This document shows positions 42,474 through 52,896 of a stretch of 64,000 bases of DNA, piece after piece. The DNA lies in contig CAWBGJ010000007.1 of the NCBI GenBank assembly GCA_963788325.1, forward strand, positions 1 to 64,000, given 5' to 3'. Position numbers and translations under genes: made by a program. The notes beneath the pieces are model-generated. The model did not search any database, had not been told where the DNA came from, and saw nothing but the letters and a program-made list of their open reading frames with translations. The DNA comes from Prado023 sp963788325. Lineage in GTDB: Bacteria > Actinomycetota > Actinomycetes > S36-B12 > CAIYMF01. The stretch's first letter is position 1. Each line of letters opens with the position of its first letter.

Positions 42474-45400
42474 GGCGCCTCCTGCGGCTCGCTGGGGGCC
42501 GACGACCGTCCGATCGGGTCGGTGACCACCACCCGGTAGCTGGTACCTAGCACGGCGCCGGGATCGACGTCGACCACGTCGAAGGTGCCGGTCACCTCCG
42601 CCCCGCGGCCCACTGGCGGCGGCTCCTGCCCGGGCAGGCTGCGCAGCAGGCGCAGGGGCTGGCCGGCCAGTTGCCGGTAGACGTCGATCACGTAGCCAGT
42701 GGTCGCGCCGCCGGCCAGTGGATCGGGATGGGTGAACCGGACGTGCACACCGGCTGCGTCCCGGGTGACGGTCAGGTCAGCCACAGTCGCCGGTGGACCG
42801 GGTGGCATCGTCGTGGTGGCCACCGCCGCCGAGGGACTGGACCACTGGCCGACCGGCCCTCCGCCGGGCGCCGGCGCGCCCTGGACCTCCACGCGCCAGG
42901 TGTAGCCCAGCCACGCTGACAACGACTCGCGCGGCCCACTCGGGGAGTCGCCGGTATCGATGACCTCGAACACCTGGGCCGCTGGCGCGCCGCCCGTGGT
43001 TGTCGGCCGCGCCGGCACGGCGCCCTCGCCCACGACCGCCATGTGCATCGGATCGGACGTGGCCGTGGCGCGGCGCAGTCGGTAGCGCGCCGCGGGCGTC
43101 GGGCCGACCGGGACGGTCACGGCCAGCTTCGCGTGCAGGTTCCCATCGTCATCGACCAGTGGCGCCACGGCCAGGATCGGCACCGGGGGGACCAACTGGT
43201 TGGGCACGGCTCGGGGCAGCAGCGGGCTTGAGGCGAAGTCCGACTCGACGCTCGCGGCGCTGACCGCGACCACGCGGTAGAGCACCAGCACCGACAGCGA
43301 CCCGGACACATCGTGGGTGAACAGCGCGGGACCGCTGGCGGGTCGCGGCATCGGGTCGGCGGTCAGCTGCAGCCACCAGCGCCGAGGCAGGGACTGGCGG
43401 TGGGCGTCCCACGCGGCACCTCTGCTGGGCGCGTCCGGAGCAGCCTCCAGGGCGCTGAGCAGGGACTGCGCCTGGGCGCTCGTGGGGGCCTGCCCGGCAT
43501 CGCCGGGAGCCAACCGCCCCGCGGCGGCGTCGGACACCTTGGCGCGCAGCGTCGTCTCGTCGGCCACGAACACCCGGTAGGCGGCCTGACCCGTGCTCGG
43601 AGCCCAGGTCAGGGTCGCCCGGGCGCGGCCGGTTGCGTCCGGGCGGGCCGTGTAGGTCAACGTGGGCGCGATCACGACCGGAGCCGGTGGCCTGGGGTCG
43701 TGCAGGGTCGCGCTCTTCGGCTCGGACGGGTCGGAGTCGACCCCGGCGCTGTCGGTCCAGAGCGCGGTGATGGTCACCGTCCCCGCCTGGGTGGCCAGCA
43801 GCGCAGGTCCGGGCACCTCGAGGACCAGCACCTGCGATGGTGCGCTGGGGTTGGGCAGGGGGTGCACAGTGATGACCGGTGGTCCGCCGCCAGTGCGCAC
43901 GGTCAACTCCAGGTGCGCCAGCAGCCGGCCACCCGCGGGCAGCCCGGCCACCGGTGGCACCGACACCTCCATCCGGACGACCCCGGCCAGCGGTCCGCCC
44001 GGCATGGGGGTCGGCACCGTGGGCGGTCGCGTCGTCAGTGTGAACACCGGCCGCGGGGGTCGAGGGCGGACCGCGGATGCGAACGTGCGCGCAGCCCACG
44101 CCGACCAGCGGCCGAACCAATCGAGTTGGGCCACCTGCCAGGTGCCTGCTCGTTCGTCGACCGAGCGGTCCGAGAGCTCTCCGCTGGTGGCGCTCACCGC
44201 AGCAGCGCTCGGCTGGGCGGTGAGCAGCCGCCGCCGGCCTACGGTGTCCTTCGGGTTGCGCTCCACCAGCCCGGCGCCCGCTGGTTGGGCCATTGCGGAG
44301 CCGAGGCCCGCGGCGGGGACCAGGCCCTCGATGCCCAGGGTGAGCTCCCGGATGGCCGTCGGCGGAAGAGCGGGCAGCCAGTCCCCGGGCACCGGGGTGC
44401 CCAACGTGGGCACGCCCGGCGAGTCCAACGGGACCGTCGTGGTCGCGGCCAGCACGACCCGCGCGGTGAGGAACGGACCGTCGCGCATCCGCTTGACCTC
44501 GGCGGCGTAGTCCATGAGTTCCGGGGCGCGCTGCGCGATCGCCCGCAGGGCCTTCACCCCGTCGTCGGACACCGACCCGGCCGCCAGAGTCCGGTCCAGG
44601 CGTTGGCCTTTCAGCGCCCGCCAGTCAGGGGCGAACAGGGCCTCGACCACGTAGGCCACGACGACCAGCTCGCCCTGCGGGGGCTCCTGGTCCAGGTCGA
44701 GGAAGCCCAGCCAGCGGGCGATGCCGGGATCCACCGCTCCCTGCAGCAGGTCCATGATGATCGGCCACTGCGAGCTGCCCAGCGTGGCGCCGTTCGCGTC
44801 CATGAGCTGCTCGTCCGCGGTGAGCAGGTGCGGGGGCGCCGACATGTCGTTGATCAGGCGGTCGAGGGTGACCTCCGGCTGGGCGCTCAGGGCTGCGATG
44901 CGGGCCAGCTCCTCGGACGGCGTCACGGGGGCGCATGCCGTGGGCGAGGTGGCCAGCGGCGACTCGTGCATGCCCAGGCGCTGCGGAGCCCCGCGCTTGA
45001 CCCGCGCGATCCCCTCGTCGCGACCATCGGCCGGGCCGGCGTAGCGAGTCCCGGACCTCGTCGGCAGCGGCGCGAGGCGGAACCTCTCGAACACCGTGAC
45101 CGCCTCGGCCGGCAGCCAGTCGAGGGCCTGAACCGTGCCAGCACCGCGCACGACGATCCGTTCCAGGTGCGAGGCGTACACGTGGTACGGGGCCCGGCTG
45201 CGGATGGCCACGGGGGCGTCTCCGTAGGGCGTGGCCACCACACCCTCCACCTGGAAGGCTGCGGTGCGCGGCGGCCGGGTCGGGAACCCGGGCGGCCACT
45301 CGGGACGCGGCAGCCCCGGAATCCCGGGGAAGTTCACGAACGGTCCCCCCGGCGGGCCGAACGGGGGCCGGATCGGTGGCCGGCCCGGCAGCTGGGGCCG

Positions 45401-45724
45401 GGGCCGGACCGGATCGGCGGTGGCGTGCACCACGGCCCAGCAGCAGGTCTGCCCCCGGGGCAGGTAGCCGGTCACCGGGTTGTCCGGGGTGACGACGAAC
45501 GGCGCGGCCAGGATGCGCCCCTGGGAGTCCACCCACGTGACATCCGAGCGGGTATGGCCCTTGGCCATCTTGCCCAGGCTGATCCTCCCGATCGCCATCG
45601 GCACGACCGGCAGCCCCAGCAGCGGGTTGGTGAGCACCCGGTAGTGCAGGCCGGGGGCGAGGTGGGCATCGTCGGAGCTCATGACGGCCTGGCCGGAGAG
45701 GGCCCAGGAGGGGATCAGGTTCAT
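42470..45724 (-). CDS. Giant operon protein 2: unknown, with fibronectin-III-like domains
   Basis: The 1084-residue protein starts MNLIPSWALSGQAVMSSDDA and lacks a signal peptide. A proline-rich stretch (about residues 100-145, with PGRPPIRPPFGPPGGP) follows. Fibronectin-III-like domains are readable near residues 675-760 (ARATLTWAPSTGQAAYRVFV), 840-960 and 975-1075 (ATVADLTVTRDAAGVHVRFT, TSYRVVVTDPIGRSSAPSE). The middle is unassigned. It overlaps both neighbours by four bases, so all three are made together. Binding or scaffolding is likely; there are no catalytic motifs that I can see. Confidence 0.75.
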   Translation of the reverse strand: MNLIPSWALSGQAVMSSDDAHLAPGLHYRVLTNPLLGLPVVPMAIGRISLGKMAKGHTRSDVTWVDSQGRILAAPFVVTPDNPVTGYLPRGQTCCWAVVHATADPVRPRPQLPGRPPIRPPFGPPGGPFVNFPGIPGLPRPEWPPGFPTRPPRTAAFQVEGVVATPYGDAPVAIRSRAPYHVYASHLERIVVRGAGTVQALDWLPAEAVTVFERFRLAPLPTRSGTRYAGPADGRDEGIARVKRGAPQRLGMHESPLATSPTACAPVTPSEELARIAALSAQPEVTLDRLINDMSAPPHLLTADEQLMDANGATLGSSQWPIIMDLLQGAVDPGIARWLGFLDLDQEPPQGELVVVAYVVEALFAPDWRALKGQRLDRTLAAGSVSDDGVKALRAIAQRAPELMDYAAEVKRMRDGPFLTARVVLAATTTVPLDSPGVPTLGTPVPGDWLPALPPTAIRELTLGIEGLVPAAGLGSAMAQPAGAGLVERNPKDTVGRRRLLTAQPSAAAVSATSGELSDRSVDERAGTWQVAQLDWFGRWSAWAARTFASAVRPRPPRPVFTLTTRPPTVPTPMPGGPLAGVVRMEVSVPPVAGLPAGGRLLAHLELTVRTGGGPPVITVHPLPNPSAPSQVLVLEVPGPALLATQAGTVTITALWTDSAGVDSDPSEPKSATLHDPRPPAPVVIAPTLTYTARPDATGRARATLTWAPSTGQAAYRVFVADETTLRAKVSDAAAGRLAPGDAGQAPTSAQAQSLLSALEAAPDAPSRGAAWDAHRQSLPRRWWLQLTADPMPRPASGPALFTHDVSGSLSVLVLYRVVAVSAASVESDFASSPLLPRAVPNQLVPPVPILAVAPLVDDDGNLHAKLAVTVPVGPTPAARYRLRRATATSDPMHMAVVGEGAVPARPTTTGGAPAAQVFEVIDTGDSPSGPRESLSAWLGYTWRVEVQGAPAPGGGPVGQWSSPSAAVATTTMPPGPPATVADLTVTRDAAGVHVRFTHPDPLAGGATTGYVIDVYRQLAGQPLRLLRSLPGQEPPPVGRGAEVTGTFDVVDVDPGAVLGTSYRVVVTDPIGRSSAPSEPQEAP

Positions 45725-48700
45725 GTTCCTGCCTCCATCCGCACCGAGCGCGGAACATCGATCGCGAACCGGCGGCCCGTGACGATCGAGGTCGTCGTCG
45801 ACCCGCTCGCACCGGTCGTGGTCCGGGCCAGGCTGATCCGCAGCTCGTCGGCGCCGGCCACCAGGGACGGCGCGGCCGGGGTCAGCAGGACCCGGGTACC
45901 CGCGATGTTGCGGGCGCGCTGGAGCAGGCCGACAGTTCCGTAGTGGGCCGCGGCCACAGCCAGGCTGGTCCGGCCGGTGCGCACGATCGCCTCAGGGGCC
46001 TCCAGCAGCACGCCGGCCAGCTTCCAGTCCTCGCCCTCGCGCAGCCACAGGATCGAGGTGCGCGCCGTGTCGGCCAGCGGCCAGGGGTCCAGCCCGGAGC
46101 TGGCCAGCAGCGCGTCGAGGTCCTCGTCGCTGACCGACAGCGGGCCGCTGGGAACCGCGGCAGCAACCATGGCGTCGGGCGCGATGAAGGCCGTTGGTTC
46201 GCCGGTGCCGAAGCCGAGCGCCTCGAGCAGCTCGGATTCGTTCCGGTAGCGCGAGGCCTGGAAGTGCGCACGGGAGATGACCGTCTCCTCGGCGTCTGGG
46301 GTGCCGGCGGGGGTGGCCAGCAGGATGAGGTCGTACCAGGCACCGGGCACCAGGTCTGCGGTGAGCTCACCAGTCGTGCCACCAAGGTTCGGCTCCTCGA
46401 GGCAGGGCGCCTCACGGATCGCCTCGAGCACGCGGCGCTGTCCCTCGGGGCGGAACTCGTCGAACAGCGGCAGCCAGACCAGCGCGAACGGTTCGTCCGG
46501 GGGGTGCGCTGCAGCAGCCATGCTCCCGGGCGGAGGGTCGGTGCGACGCAGCCGGAGTTGCATCGAACGCCCGTACAGGGCGCTGAGCTGGTCGGCATGG
46601 TCGACGGCCAGGTGCACCAGGAGCGTGTCGTCGAGCAGGTGCGGCGCCGATCGGGTGTCGGGCTCGAACGCGATCAGGTAGCGCAGCAGCGACCGGGGGT
46701 CGAAGTCGTGCTCGTCGGTGAGCTCGGCCGGCGGGACACCGGACACGGTCGAAGAGGTGGCCGTGCGGAACCGGTAGGACTGCACCGGGCCGTCCTTCCA
46801 CGCGTTGGCAGGTGCCGCTGCGGGTGGCTCGGGCGAGCTCTCGGACTTGATCCACCCGTCCCACTGCCAGGAGACGCGGATCGTGTACCCGTGGTCGGCC
46901 TCGAGCAGGTCGCGGCGAGCCGGTGTCTCGGCGCCGCGCACGGTGAGCAGGTTGCGCAGGTCCAAGGCGTAGCCCGCGTTCGCGGCCGCCTCGGCGGCCG
47001 CCTTCGCGCTCACGCCGCACAGGTGCACGACGCCGACCCGGCCCGCGTCCGCGCGCCCGGTGCCCGACCACTCGCGGATGCGCACCATCGACCAGGACTG
47101 CTCCGCGTCCCGCGGTGAGTAGCGCACGAGCATGCACGTGCCCGCACCGGCGGTGATCCGCTCCTTGACCTCGGCGGTCCATTCCTGCTCGCCGCCGCCC
47201 ACGGCCGTCCCGAGCACCACCGGCAGGCCGCCGGTCGTGACGTCGTCGGGAAGCTGCGGATCGGCGCCCGAATCGGACCAGCAGATCGACACGACGCCGA
47301 CCTCGAAGCTGCCCCCGCGCAGTTCCACGCGCACGATGCCCGACCCGACCAGGACGATCTCCACCGGACCGGGGCCCTGCCGCGCGAAGCCGTCGTCGAC
47401 CTGCCCGCCCTGGGCGTCGAATGCCGCAGCCTTCACCGATCCGCCGAGCGGCATGACGCTGACCACGACCTCGTCGGCGGGGTCGGGCAGGTGGAAGACC
47501 ATCCCCTTGTCGGGGAAGTGCAGCGTCGCCCCACCGTTCGGGGCGCCACCGAAGGTGCGCATGGCGTCACCGCGCGACTCGATCTTGACCGGGCCGATCG
47601 CGTTCGACCGGCCGACGTCCGTACCGGCCTGGAAGTGCTCGGCGACCACGGCGCAGGCGCGGTCCGGCTTGTCCTTGGGGCGCTTGCGCAGGTCCCGGCA
47701 GACCACGAGCAGCAGCTCCGGATCGACGACCTCGGGGGCCAGCCGCCCGCGCAGCTCGGTGGTGCGCTCGGTGAAGGAGTACGAGGTGACGTTCGCCAGC
47801 CACCACAGGTCCCCGCCGAACGGGCTGGCGCCGACCTGTCCCGGGGTCAGCGCCCACCCCTGGCTGGCGAGGTCTGGGGCGACCTCGGAGAGCGCTCGGC
47901 CGAACGCGCGCTCGCGGGCCAGCCAGGTGAACCGGGAGGGGAACGGAGGGGTGCCCGCGTCGATGGTGCGCATCGACACCGCGTCGACGCCCGTCCGCTC
48001 GGCCCGGGCGCCCAGCGCGCAGTTGCGTGCCGCGCGTGGCGGCGGGTCGCACAGCCTGCCCGGGACCTGGGCGGGGTCGGCGTCGGTGCCGGCTCCGCCG
48101 TCGGTGAGCCAGTAGGTCCAGGGACTGGGGTCCCACGCGAGCAGGGCCAGGAACATGCCCTCGGACTCGGAGACCGCGACGTCGCCGTCGGCCAGCACGC
48201 CGGGGCGCGCGGTCGGCAGCCACCAGCCGGAATCCAGCGGCCCGGTGAGGGCGGGCGCGCCGTCGGGGATGATCTCGACCCCGGTCAGCCGGTAGGCGTA
48301 CTTGAGCTCGCTGGTGCCCGACCAGACAGGCCCCGCGGGCCCGTTGCCCGGGGCGAAGGCGCTGCCGGCCAGGGCCACGCCCAGGTGATGGGTGAACTCG
48401 ATCACCGGCACCGTGTCGGGCCAGACCGTCTCCTCCGGGCCCGGGGTGCTGGGTCCGGCCAGCGCGGTGGTGAACCCGCGGCGGTCGGTCAGCGACACCT
48501 TGCCGATCGGTGCGGGGGGCTCCGGTGCAGTGGGGTCCAACGAGTCGCCGATCTCGACGCCCACGCAGCCCTTGATCGAGAAGAAGAAGAACGACACCGA
48601 GCCGCAGAACTCACCCTTGAGGTTGACCTTGACCCCGTCGTCCTCCCAGACGGTCGCGATGATGCTGCCGGTGGCCGAGATGGAGATCACGACCAGGCTC

Positions 48701-51700
48701 AGCTCGCCGCGCACGAAGATGCCGCCCTTGAGGAGGAACGGGTTGGTGCCGAACCCGACGAGGATCTTGGCCGAGGCCTCCAACTTGATCGGGCCCGCAG
48801 CCCACCGGATCTCCCAGCCCGCGCCGAACCCGATGGAGAACCCGTCGAAGTTGAAGTCGGGGTGGTCCCCGAGCCGGTGCAGCTGACGCTCCTCGACCAT
48901 CAGGTAGGAGAACGCCGAGACGTCCAGGGTGCCGGGCAGCAGCGTGATCGTCACCGGGTCGCCGGGCCGGCCCTCGCTGACCACCCCGTCGGAGCCGATC
49001 CGCACGTAGGCGTCGGCCGGGGTGTCCGGGTAGGGGAAGTAGCCGTCGATCGGTAGGAGCAGCTCGAGCACCTTCGGGATCGTGAAGCTGCCCCGCACGC
49101 CGACCATGACCGCCTCGTCGTCGACGGCGATCAGGCCCAGGATGCTCAGGCTCGGGTCGGCCGGGGCGCCCTGCGTGCTCGGGGTCACCGCCGGTTTGCT
49201 GACCAGCTTCGCGTCGATGCCGAAGATCACGGTGGGGTCCGGGAAGGCCACGACCAGCATGCCGGTGGCGTTGAACGTGAATGCCTGGTCGGGCAGCGTG
49301 CCCACGATCATGCCCAGCCCGATCGCCCACTGACCGCGGTGCGGACCGAACTTCGACTCGGCCGGTACGTCGCGGAACCAGGCGATCTCCCGACCCACCG
49401 GGTCGTTGTCGAAGCCGCTGGGCAGCTCGCGGGCGCCGTTGGAGACGAACTGCCCCAGGAACCCGAAGATCCCCAGCCCGGTGGCGCCCAACGGGATGCC
49501 CACGGGCAGCAGCAGGCCCAGACCGATGGACAGGTAGTCGTGCGCGGGGTCGAATGCCAGGGCGCCCATCGCCTTGGCGCCCACGCTGACCAGATCGAGC
49601 TCGATGGCCGCCTTGAACGCACCTCCGTCGCCGAGGACCAGCCGGCCCTCGCCGATCAGCACGCCGGGGATGTCCACCCCGACGGCCAGCCCGCGAAGCT
49701 CGGCGCTGAACCCGTCGTCGTCGAACGTGGCGCGGACCGTCGCGCCCTGGATCGACACCACGCCGAGGTCCAGGGCGAACTCCAGGTCGCACTCGAACCA
49801 GCTCGACCCGACCCCGGCGCGGGTGGCCACGACCTGCAGCAACTGGCCCAGCGGGCCGTCGATCATCCAGCGACCGGGGTCCGAGACCTCGAACGAGACA
49901 TCCTCGAAGACCAGTCCGAACTTGTCGTACCACTCGTCCGCGGAGTCGTCGAACTCCAGGCCGACCTTCTTGTAACGCACCTTCAGCGGGTGGCCGTCCT
50001 CGGTGGCCAGGGAGCCCAGCCCGGAGGCCTCGATGTCGAACCCCACCGCTGCCGTGTAGTCCAGCAGGACCCGGGTGCGGAACCCAGCGGCGTCGGTGAG
50101 ACTGCGCTGGCGATGCTCGATCTCGGCCGAGTGGATGACCACCTCGCCGTCCTTGGCCACTGTGGCCAGCACCCCGGAGGCGATCGCAAGCGCGGCGACC
50201 CGGACCATCGCGCCGTCCACCCCGGAGGCGCCGATCCCGGCCAGCAGGGCCGGCGCCAGGGCCAGCGCGATCGCGAGGAACTCGGAGTCCAGCGCGGCCA
50301 GGCCCTCGGGGTCCCCGGAGGAGGCGATCGACAGCGAGAACACCGTCTGGCCGGAACGCGCGTCGTGTGTCCACCGCCCGGTCAGCGTGTAGACCTCGGT
50401 CGAGGGCACCCCCGCGGGCTGGGAGGGCGCCCGGACGGGCACGTCGGAGTCGCCGCCGCCCGGGGCGGGGATCGTCTGCACGTTGGTCGTGGCCCACTCG
50501 AACGTGAACTCGGCCTGGGTCGGGATCGCGTCGGCGGGACCGGTGACGGTGGGGGAGTCCCAGCGCACGACCAGGCGGATCAGCCAGGCCAGCCGCGGAT
50601 CTCGGGACTCGGGCGCGGCGAGCTCGTCGGCGTCCGCGCCGGGCACGTAGCTGCGGCGCAGCGCGGGGTCGCGCTCCTGGGCATCGGTTGGTTGGAGCTG
50701 GTCGGTGGCCTGGGTGCCGGGCGGGGGCGTGTAGGTGCCACCGACGGCGAAGATGTCTGCGCGCCGGTACCGGACCCGCTCGGGGCGGGTGGTGAGCTCC
50801 CCCCAGGCGGCGCGCTCGGTGGCCGAGAACTCCCGTGTGATGAGCCGATTGGCACCCTTCTGGTCAGCCGTCAGGGCGGGGCCGGTGATGGCGTTCTGGG
50901 CGGTGGCCTGGGCAGGATTCGGTGCAGTCTGCTCGCCGCGCGCCAGGGTTGATCCAGCGGGAAGCCAGCCGGAGACAGCGGTGGCGCGGTCGGTGGCCAG
51001 GCGCCGGTTGTAGTCATCGGAGGACAGGTCACAGCATCTGCCGATCACCACGAACTGGGCGCCGGGGAAGAAGGCCGCCCACGCGCGGACGGTCGACTCG
51101 ATGGTCCCCTCCATGGTGCGCGGCACGTAGGCGCCGAACGCGATCGGGTCGCTCAGGGCGTACTCGAACCGGATCTCCAGGCGCCGGACCTCCTCCTCGG
51201 TCACCGGAGGGGCTGGTTCCTGCGGGTCGGTGGGTGTCCCCACCCCGATCGTCACTGCGGCCAGGCTGCCGTCGGGCACGGCCACCGAACCGCCGGCCAG
51301 CGTCGCCGGGGTGCTTGACGGATTCAGGGATCCGTCGCGGTGGAAGGCGTTGAGGTCGTAGGTCGCCTCGACGCCGCGGATCGGCACCAGCGCGCCGGTC
51401 GCGTCGTGCACGCCGTCGGCGGTTCCGACGAGCAGGGCGCCCTCGGACAGCACGTCGACGCGGATCCGGCGGGTGCGGTCCTCGGCGTCGGTGACGACCA
51501 CGTGGCTGGTGCCCGGCTCGCTGCTCGGGAACAGCGAGAAGTCCGGGCCGGTGCGGGTGTGCGCGTCAGGACCCGTGCCATGCGTCCAGCGCAGCCCGGC
51601 GGCGTCGGCTGGGTTGAGTGCCGACTCGAACTCCAGGAGGTTCAGGGCCTCGGTGGTGCCGGCGACCGACACCACGTTGGTGAGGTCCACCGCCCCGACG

Positions 51701-52896
51701 TGCACGTTGACCGCCGGGGCGTGCTGCGGCTCGGCCTCAGCCTGGGTGAACGTGTACTGGGTTGCCTCGTCGAGCACCTGGCGGTCCTCGACCTGCTCGG
51801 AGAACTGCCCGCTCACGGTCTGACCGACCGATGTGGTGAACCAGCCGGTGTCGTTGGCAACCACGCGGGAGCCGTCGGGCAGGGTCCAGCGCATCTGCGG
51901 CTGCGTCACCGCGCCGAGGGCCGAGGGGTTCAGGGCCGCGCGGATGCGCCCGGTGCTTGGCGTACCGGTGACGAACGGAACCTCCAGCTCGCGACCCGAA
52001 CCGGTCGGGGTACGGGGGTGCTCGGTGCCCTCGAAGTCCTGCAGGAACGACACGGCCGCGGCGTTGATCGGGGTGCGCCCGAGCTCGACGGAGATCTCGC
52101 CCTGCAGGCCGGCCGGCCTGCCCAGCAGCACGTCGCGCACGCCGACGGTGACCTTGTCGACCAGGGGGGCGTTCGGCGGCAGGAACAGGGTGGCCTCGGC
52201 GATCGAGATGCCCTGCCAGGCCGGGGTCTGGTCGCGAGCCAGGATCTCGGCGGGGGTGACCAGCTCGGAGGCGTCCCAGACCAGCCGGTCGACCGTCATC
52301 CCGATCTCGGAGCTGGCGATGAAGAAGCTGACCGGGTCGAACGTGACCCGGTACACCGCCCCGTTGGGCGCGGCGGGGTCGAACGGGTCGGGCCAGTCCA
52401 CGAACCGCACGACGTCCCCCCCGCCGCCGGACAGGTCGATGCGCACGACCCCGGATCCCACGATCTTGACGTTCTTGCGGGTCGTGTCGGCCAGCAGGTG
52501 CGCCACGACTCCAGGTGCGGAGGGCACCAGGATCGCTGGGCGCAGGCCCGGCACCGCGATGGCGATCCGGTCCACGACCAGGTCCAGGAAGGCGCTGGAG
52601 CCAGCCGGCTCCAAGGTCTGGCCCGCACCCGGAGCGGTGCGGGTGCGGACCAGGCGGAACGGCAGCCCGGTGTTCAGGCCGGGCACCTCCACGGGCCAGC
52701 CGCGCAGCGCCGGGAAGCCCAGGTCGGCCAGCGGCTGGACGACTCCGGTGTGGATGATCGCCCCCGGGCTGGTGGTGCAGGCGTGCGACACCACGGCGAG
52801 GTTCTCGAGTTGCTCGGCGAGCGCGTCGGGGATGATCGCCTGGCTGCCGGGAGGGAGCCCGACAAGATCGAGGATCGAGATTCCGCGCTTGGCCAT
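45721..52896 (-). CDS. Giant operon protein 1: 2391-residue multidomain protein of unknown function
   Basis: This is one uninterrupted frame from ATG 52896, starting MAKRGISILDLVGLPPGSQA, with no signal peptide. Segments in order are an N-terminal beta-rich region with GSGVVRIDLSGGGG, then an OmpA-like stretch (about residues 565-740: FVVIGRCCDLSSDDYNRRL, ATDRATAVSGWL). A long glycine-rich amphipathic beta region (about 870-1480, reminding me of DUF6603) and a C-terminal part of 900 residues follow. GSGIVRVELRGGS near residue 1850 echoes the N-terminal motif. The first gene of three, with an iron-box-like site ahead. Structural or assembly roles fit size and repeats, but are inferred. Confidence 0.8.
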   Translation of the reverse strand: MAKRGISILDLVGLPPGSQAIIPDALAEQLENLAVVSHACTTSPGAIIHTGVVQPLADLGFPALRGWPVEVPGLNTGLPFRLVRTRTAPGAGQTLEPAGSSAFLDLVVDRIAIAVPGLRPAILVPSAPGVVAHLLADTTRKNVKIVGSGVVRIDLSGGGGDVVRFVDWPDPFDPAAPNGAVYRVTFDPVSFFIASSEIGMTVDRLVWDASELVTPAEILARDQTPAWQGISIAEATLFLPPNAPLVDKVTVGVRDVLLGRPAGLQGEISVELGRTPINAAAVSFLQDFEGTEHPRTPTGSGRELEVPFVTGTPSTGRIRAALNPSALGAVTQPQMRWTLPDGSRVVANDTGWFTTSVGQTVSGQFSEQVEDRQVLDEATQYTFTQAEAEPQHAPAVNVHVGAVDLTNVVSVAGTTEALNLLEFESALNPADAAGLRWTHGTGPDAHTRTGPDFSLFPSSEPGTSHVVVTDAEDRTRRIRVDVLSEGALLVGTADGVHDATGALVPIRGVEATYDLNAFHRDGSLNPSSTPATLAGGSVAVPDGSLAAVTIGVGTPTDPQEPAPPVTEEEVRRLEIRFEYALSDPIAFGAYVPRTMEGTIESTVRAWAAFFPGAQFVVIGRCCDLSSDDYNRRLATDRATAVSGWLPAGSTLARGEQTAPNPAQATAQNAITGPALTADQKGANRLITREFSATERAAWGELTTRPERVRYRRADIFAVGGTYTPPPGTQATDQLQPTDAQERDPALRRSYVPGADADELAAPESRDPRLAWLIRLVVRWDSPTVTGPADAIPTQAEFTFEWATTNVQTIPAPGGGDSDVPVRAPSQPAGVPSTEVYTLTGRWTHDARSGQTVFSLSIASSGDPEGLAALDSEFLAIALALAPALLAGIGASGVDGAMVRVAALAIASGVLATVAKDGEVVIHSAEIEHRQRSLTDAAGFRTRVLLDYTAAVGFDIEASGLGSLATEDGHPLKVRYKKVGLEFDDSADEWYDKFGLVFEDVSFEVSDPGRWMIDGPLGQLLQVVATRAGVGSSWFECDLEFALDLGVVSIQGATVRATFDDDGFSAELRGLAVGVDIPGVLIGEGRLVLGDGGAFKAAIELDLVSVGAKAMGALAFDPAHDYLSIGLGLLLPVGIPLGATGLGIFGFLGQFVSNGARELPSGFDNDPVGREIAWFRDVPAESKFGPHRGQWAIGLGMIVGTLPDQAFTFNATGMLVVAFPDPTVIFGIDAKLVSKPAVTPSTQGAPADPSLSILGLIAVDDEAVMVGVRGSFTIPKVLELLLPIDGYFPYPDTPADAYVRIGSDGVVSEGRPGDPVTITLLPGTLDVSAFSYLMVEERQLHRLGDHPDFNFDGFSIGFGAGWEIRWAAGPIKLEASAKILVGFGTNPFLLKGGIFVRGELSLVVISISATGSIIATVWEDDGVKVNLKGEFCGSVSFFFFSIKGCVGVEIGDSLDPTAPEPPAPIGKVSLTDRRGFTTALAGPSTPGPEETVWPDTVPVIEFTHHLGVALAGSAFAPGNGPAGPVWSGTSELKYAYRLTGVEIIPDGAPALTGPLDSGWWLPTARPGVLADGDVAVSESEGMFLALLAWDPSPWTYWLTDGGAGTDADPAQVPGRLCDPPPRAARNCALGARAERTGVDAVSMRTIDAGTPPFPSRFTWLARERAFGRALSEVAPDLASQGWALTPGQVGASPFGGDLWWLANVTSYSFTERTTELRGRLAPEVVDPELLLVVCRDLRKRPKDKPDRACAVVAEHFQAGTDVGRSNAIGPVKIESRGDAMRTFGGAPNGGATLHFPDKGMVFHLPDPADEVVVSVMPLGGSVKAAAFDAQGGQVDDGFARQGPGPVEIVLVGSGIVRVELRGGSFEVGVVSICWSDSGADPQLPDDVTTGGLPVVLGTAVGGGEQEWTAEVKERITAGAGTCMLVRYSPRDAEQSWSMVRIREWSGTGRADAGRVGVVHLCGVSAKAAAEAAANAGYALDLRNLLTVRGAETPARRDLLEADHGYTIRVSWQWDGWIKSESSPEPPAAAPANAWKDGPVQSYRFRTATSSTVSGVPPAELTDEHDFDPRSLLRYLIAFEPDTRSAPHLLDDTLLVHLAVDHADQLSALYGRSMQLRLRRTDPPPGSMAAAAHPPDEPFALVWLPLFDEFRPEGQRRVLEAIREAPCLEEPNLGGTTGELTADLVPGAWYDLILLATPAGTPDAEETVISRAHFQASRYRNESELLEALGFGTGEPTAFIAPDAMVAAAVPSGPLSVSDEDLDALLASSGLDPWPLADTARTSILWLREGEDWKLAGVLLEAPEAIVRTGRTSLAVAAAHYGTVGLLQRARNIAGTRVLLTPAAPSLVAGADELRISLARTTTGASGSTTTSIVTGRRFAIDVPRSVRMEAGT

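Noticed and set aside
43313..45943. 876-residue open frame opposite the second giant gene
   Set aside because: Gly/Arg/His-rich antisense composition, no domain, overlaps a frame tied to its neighbours by start/stop overlaps.
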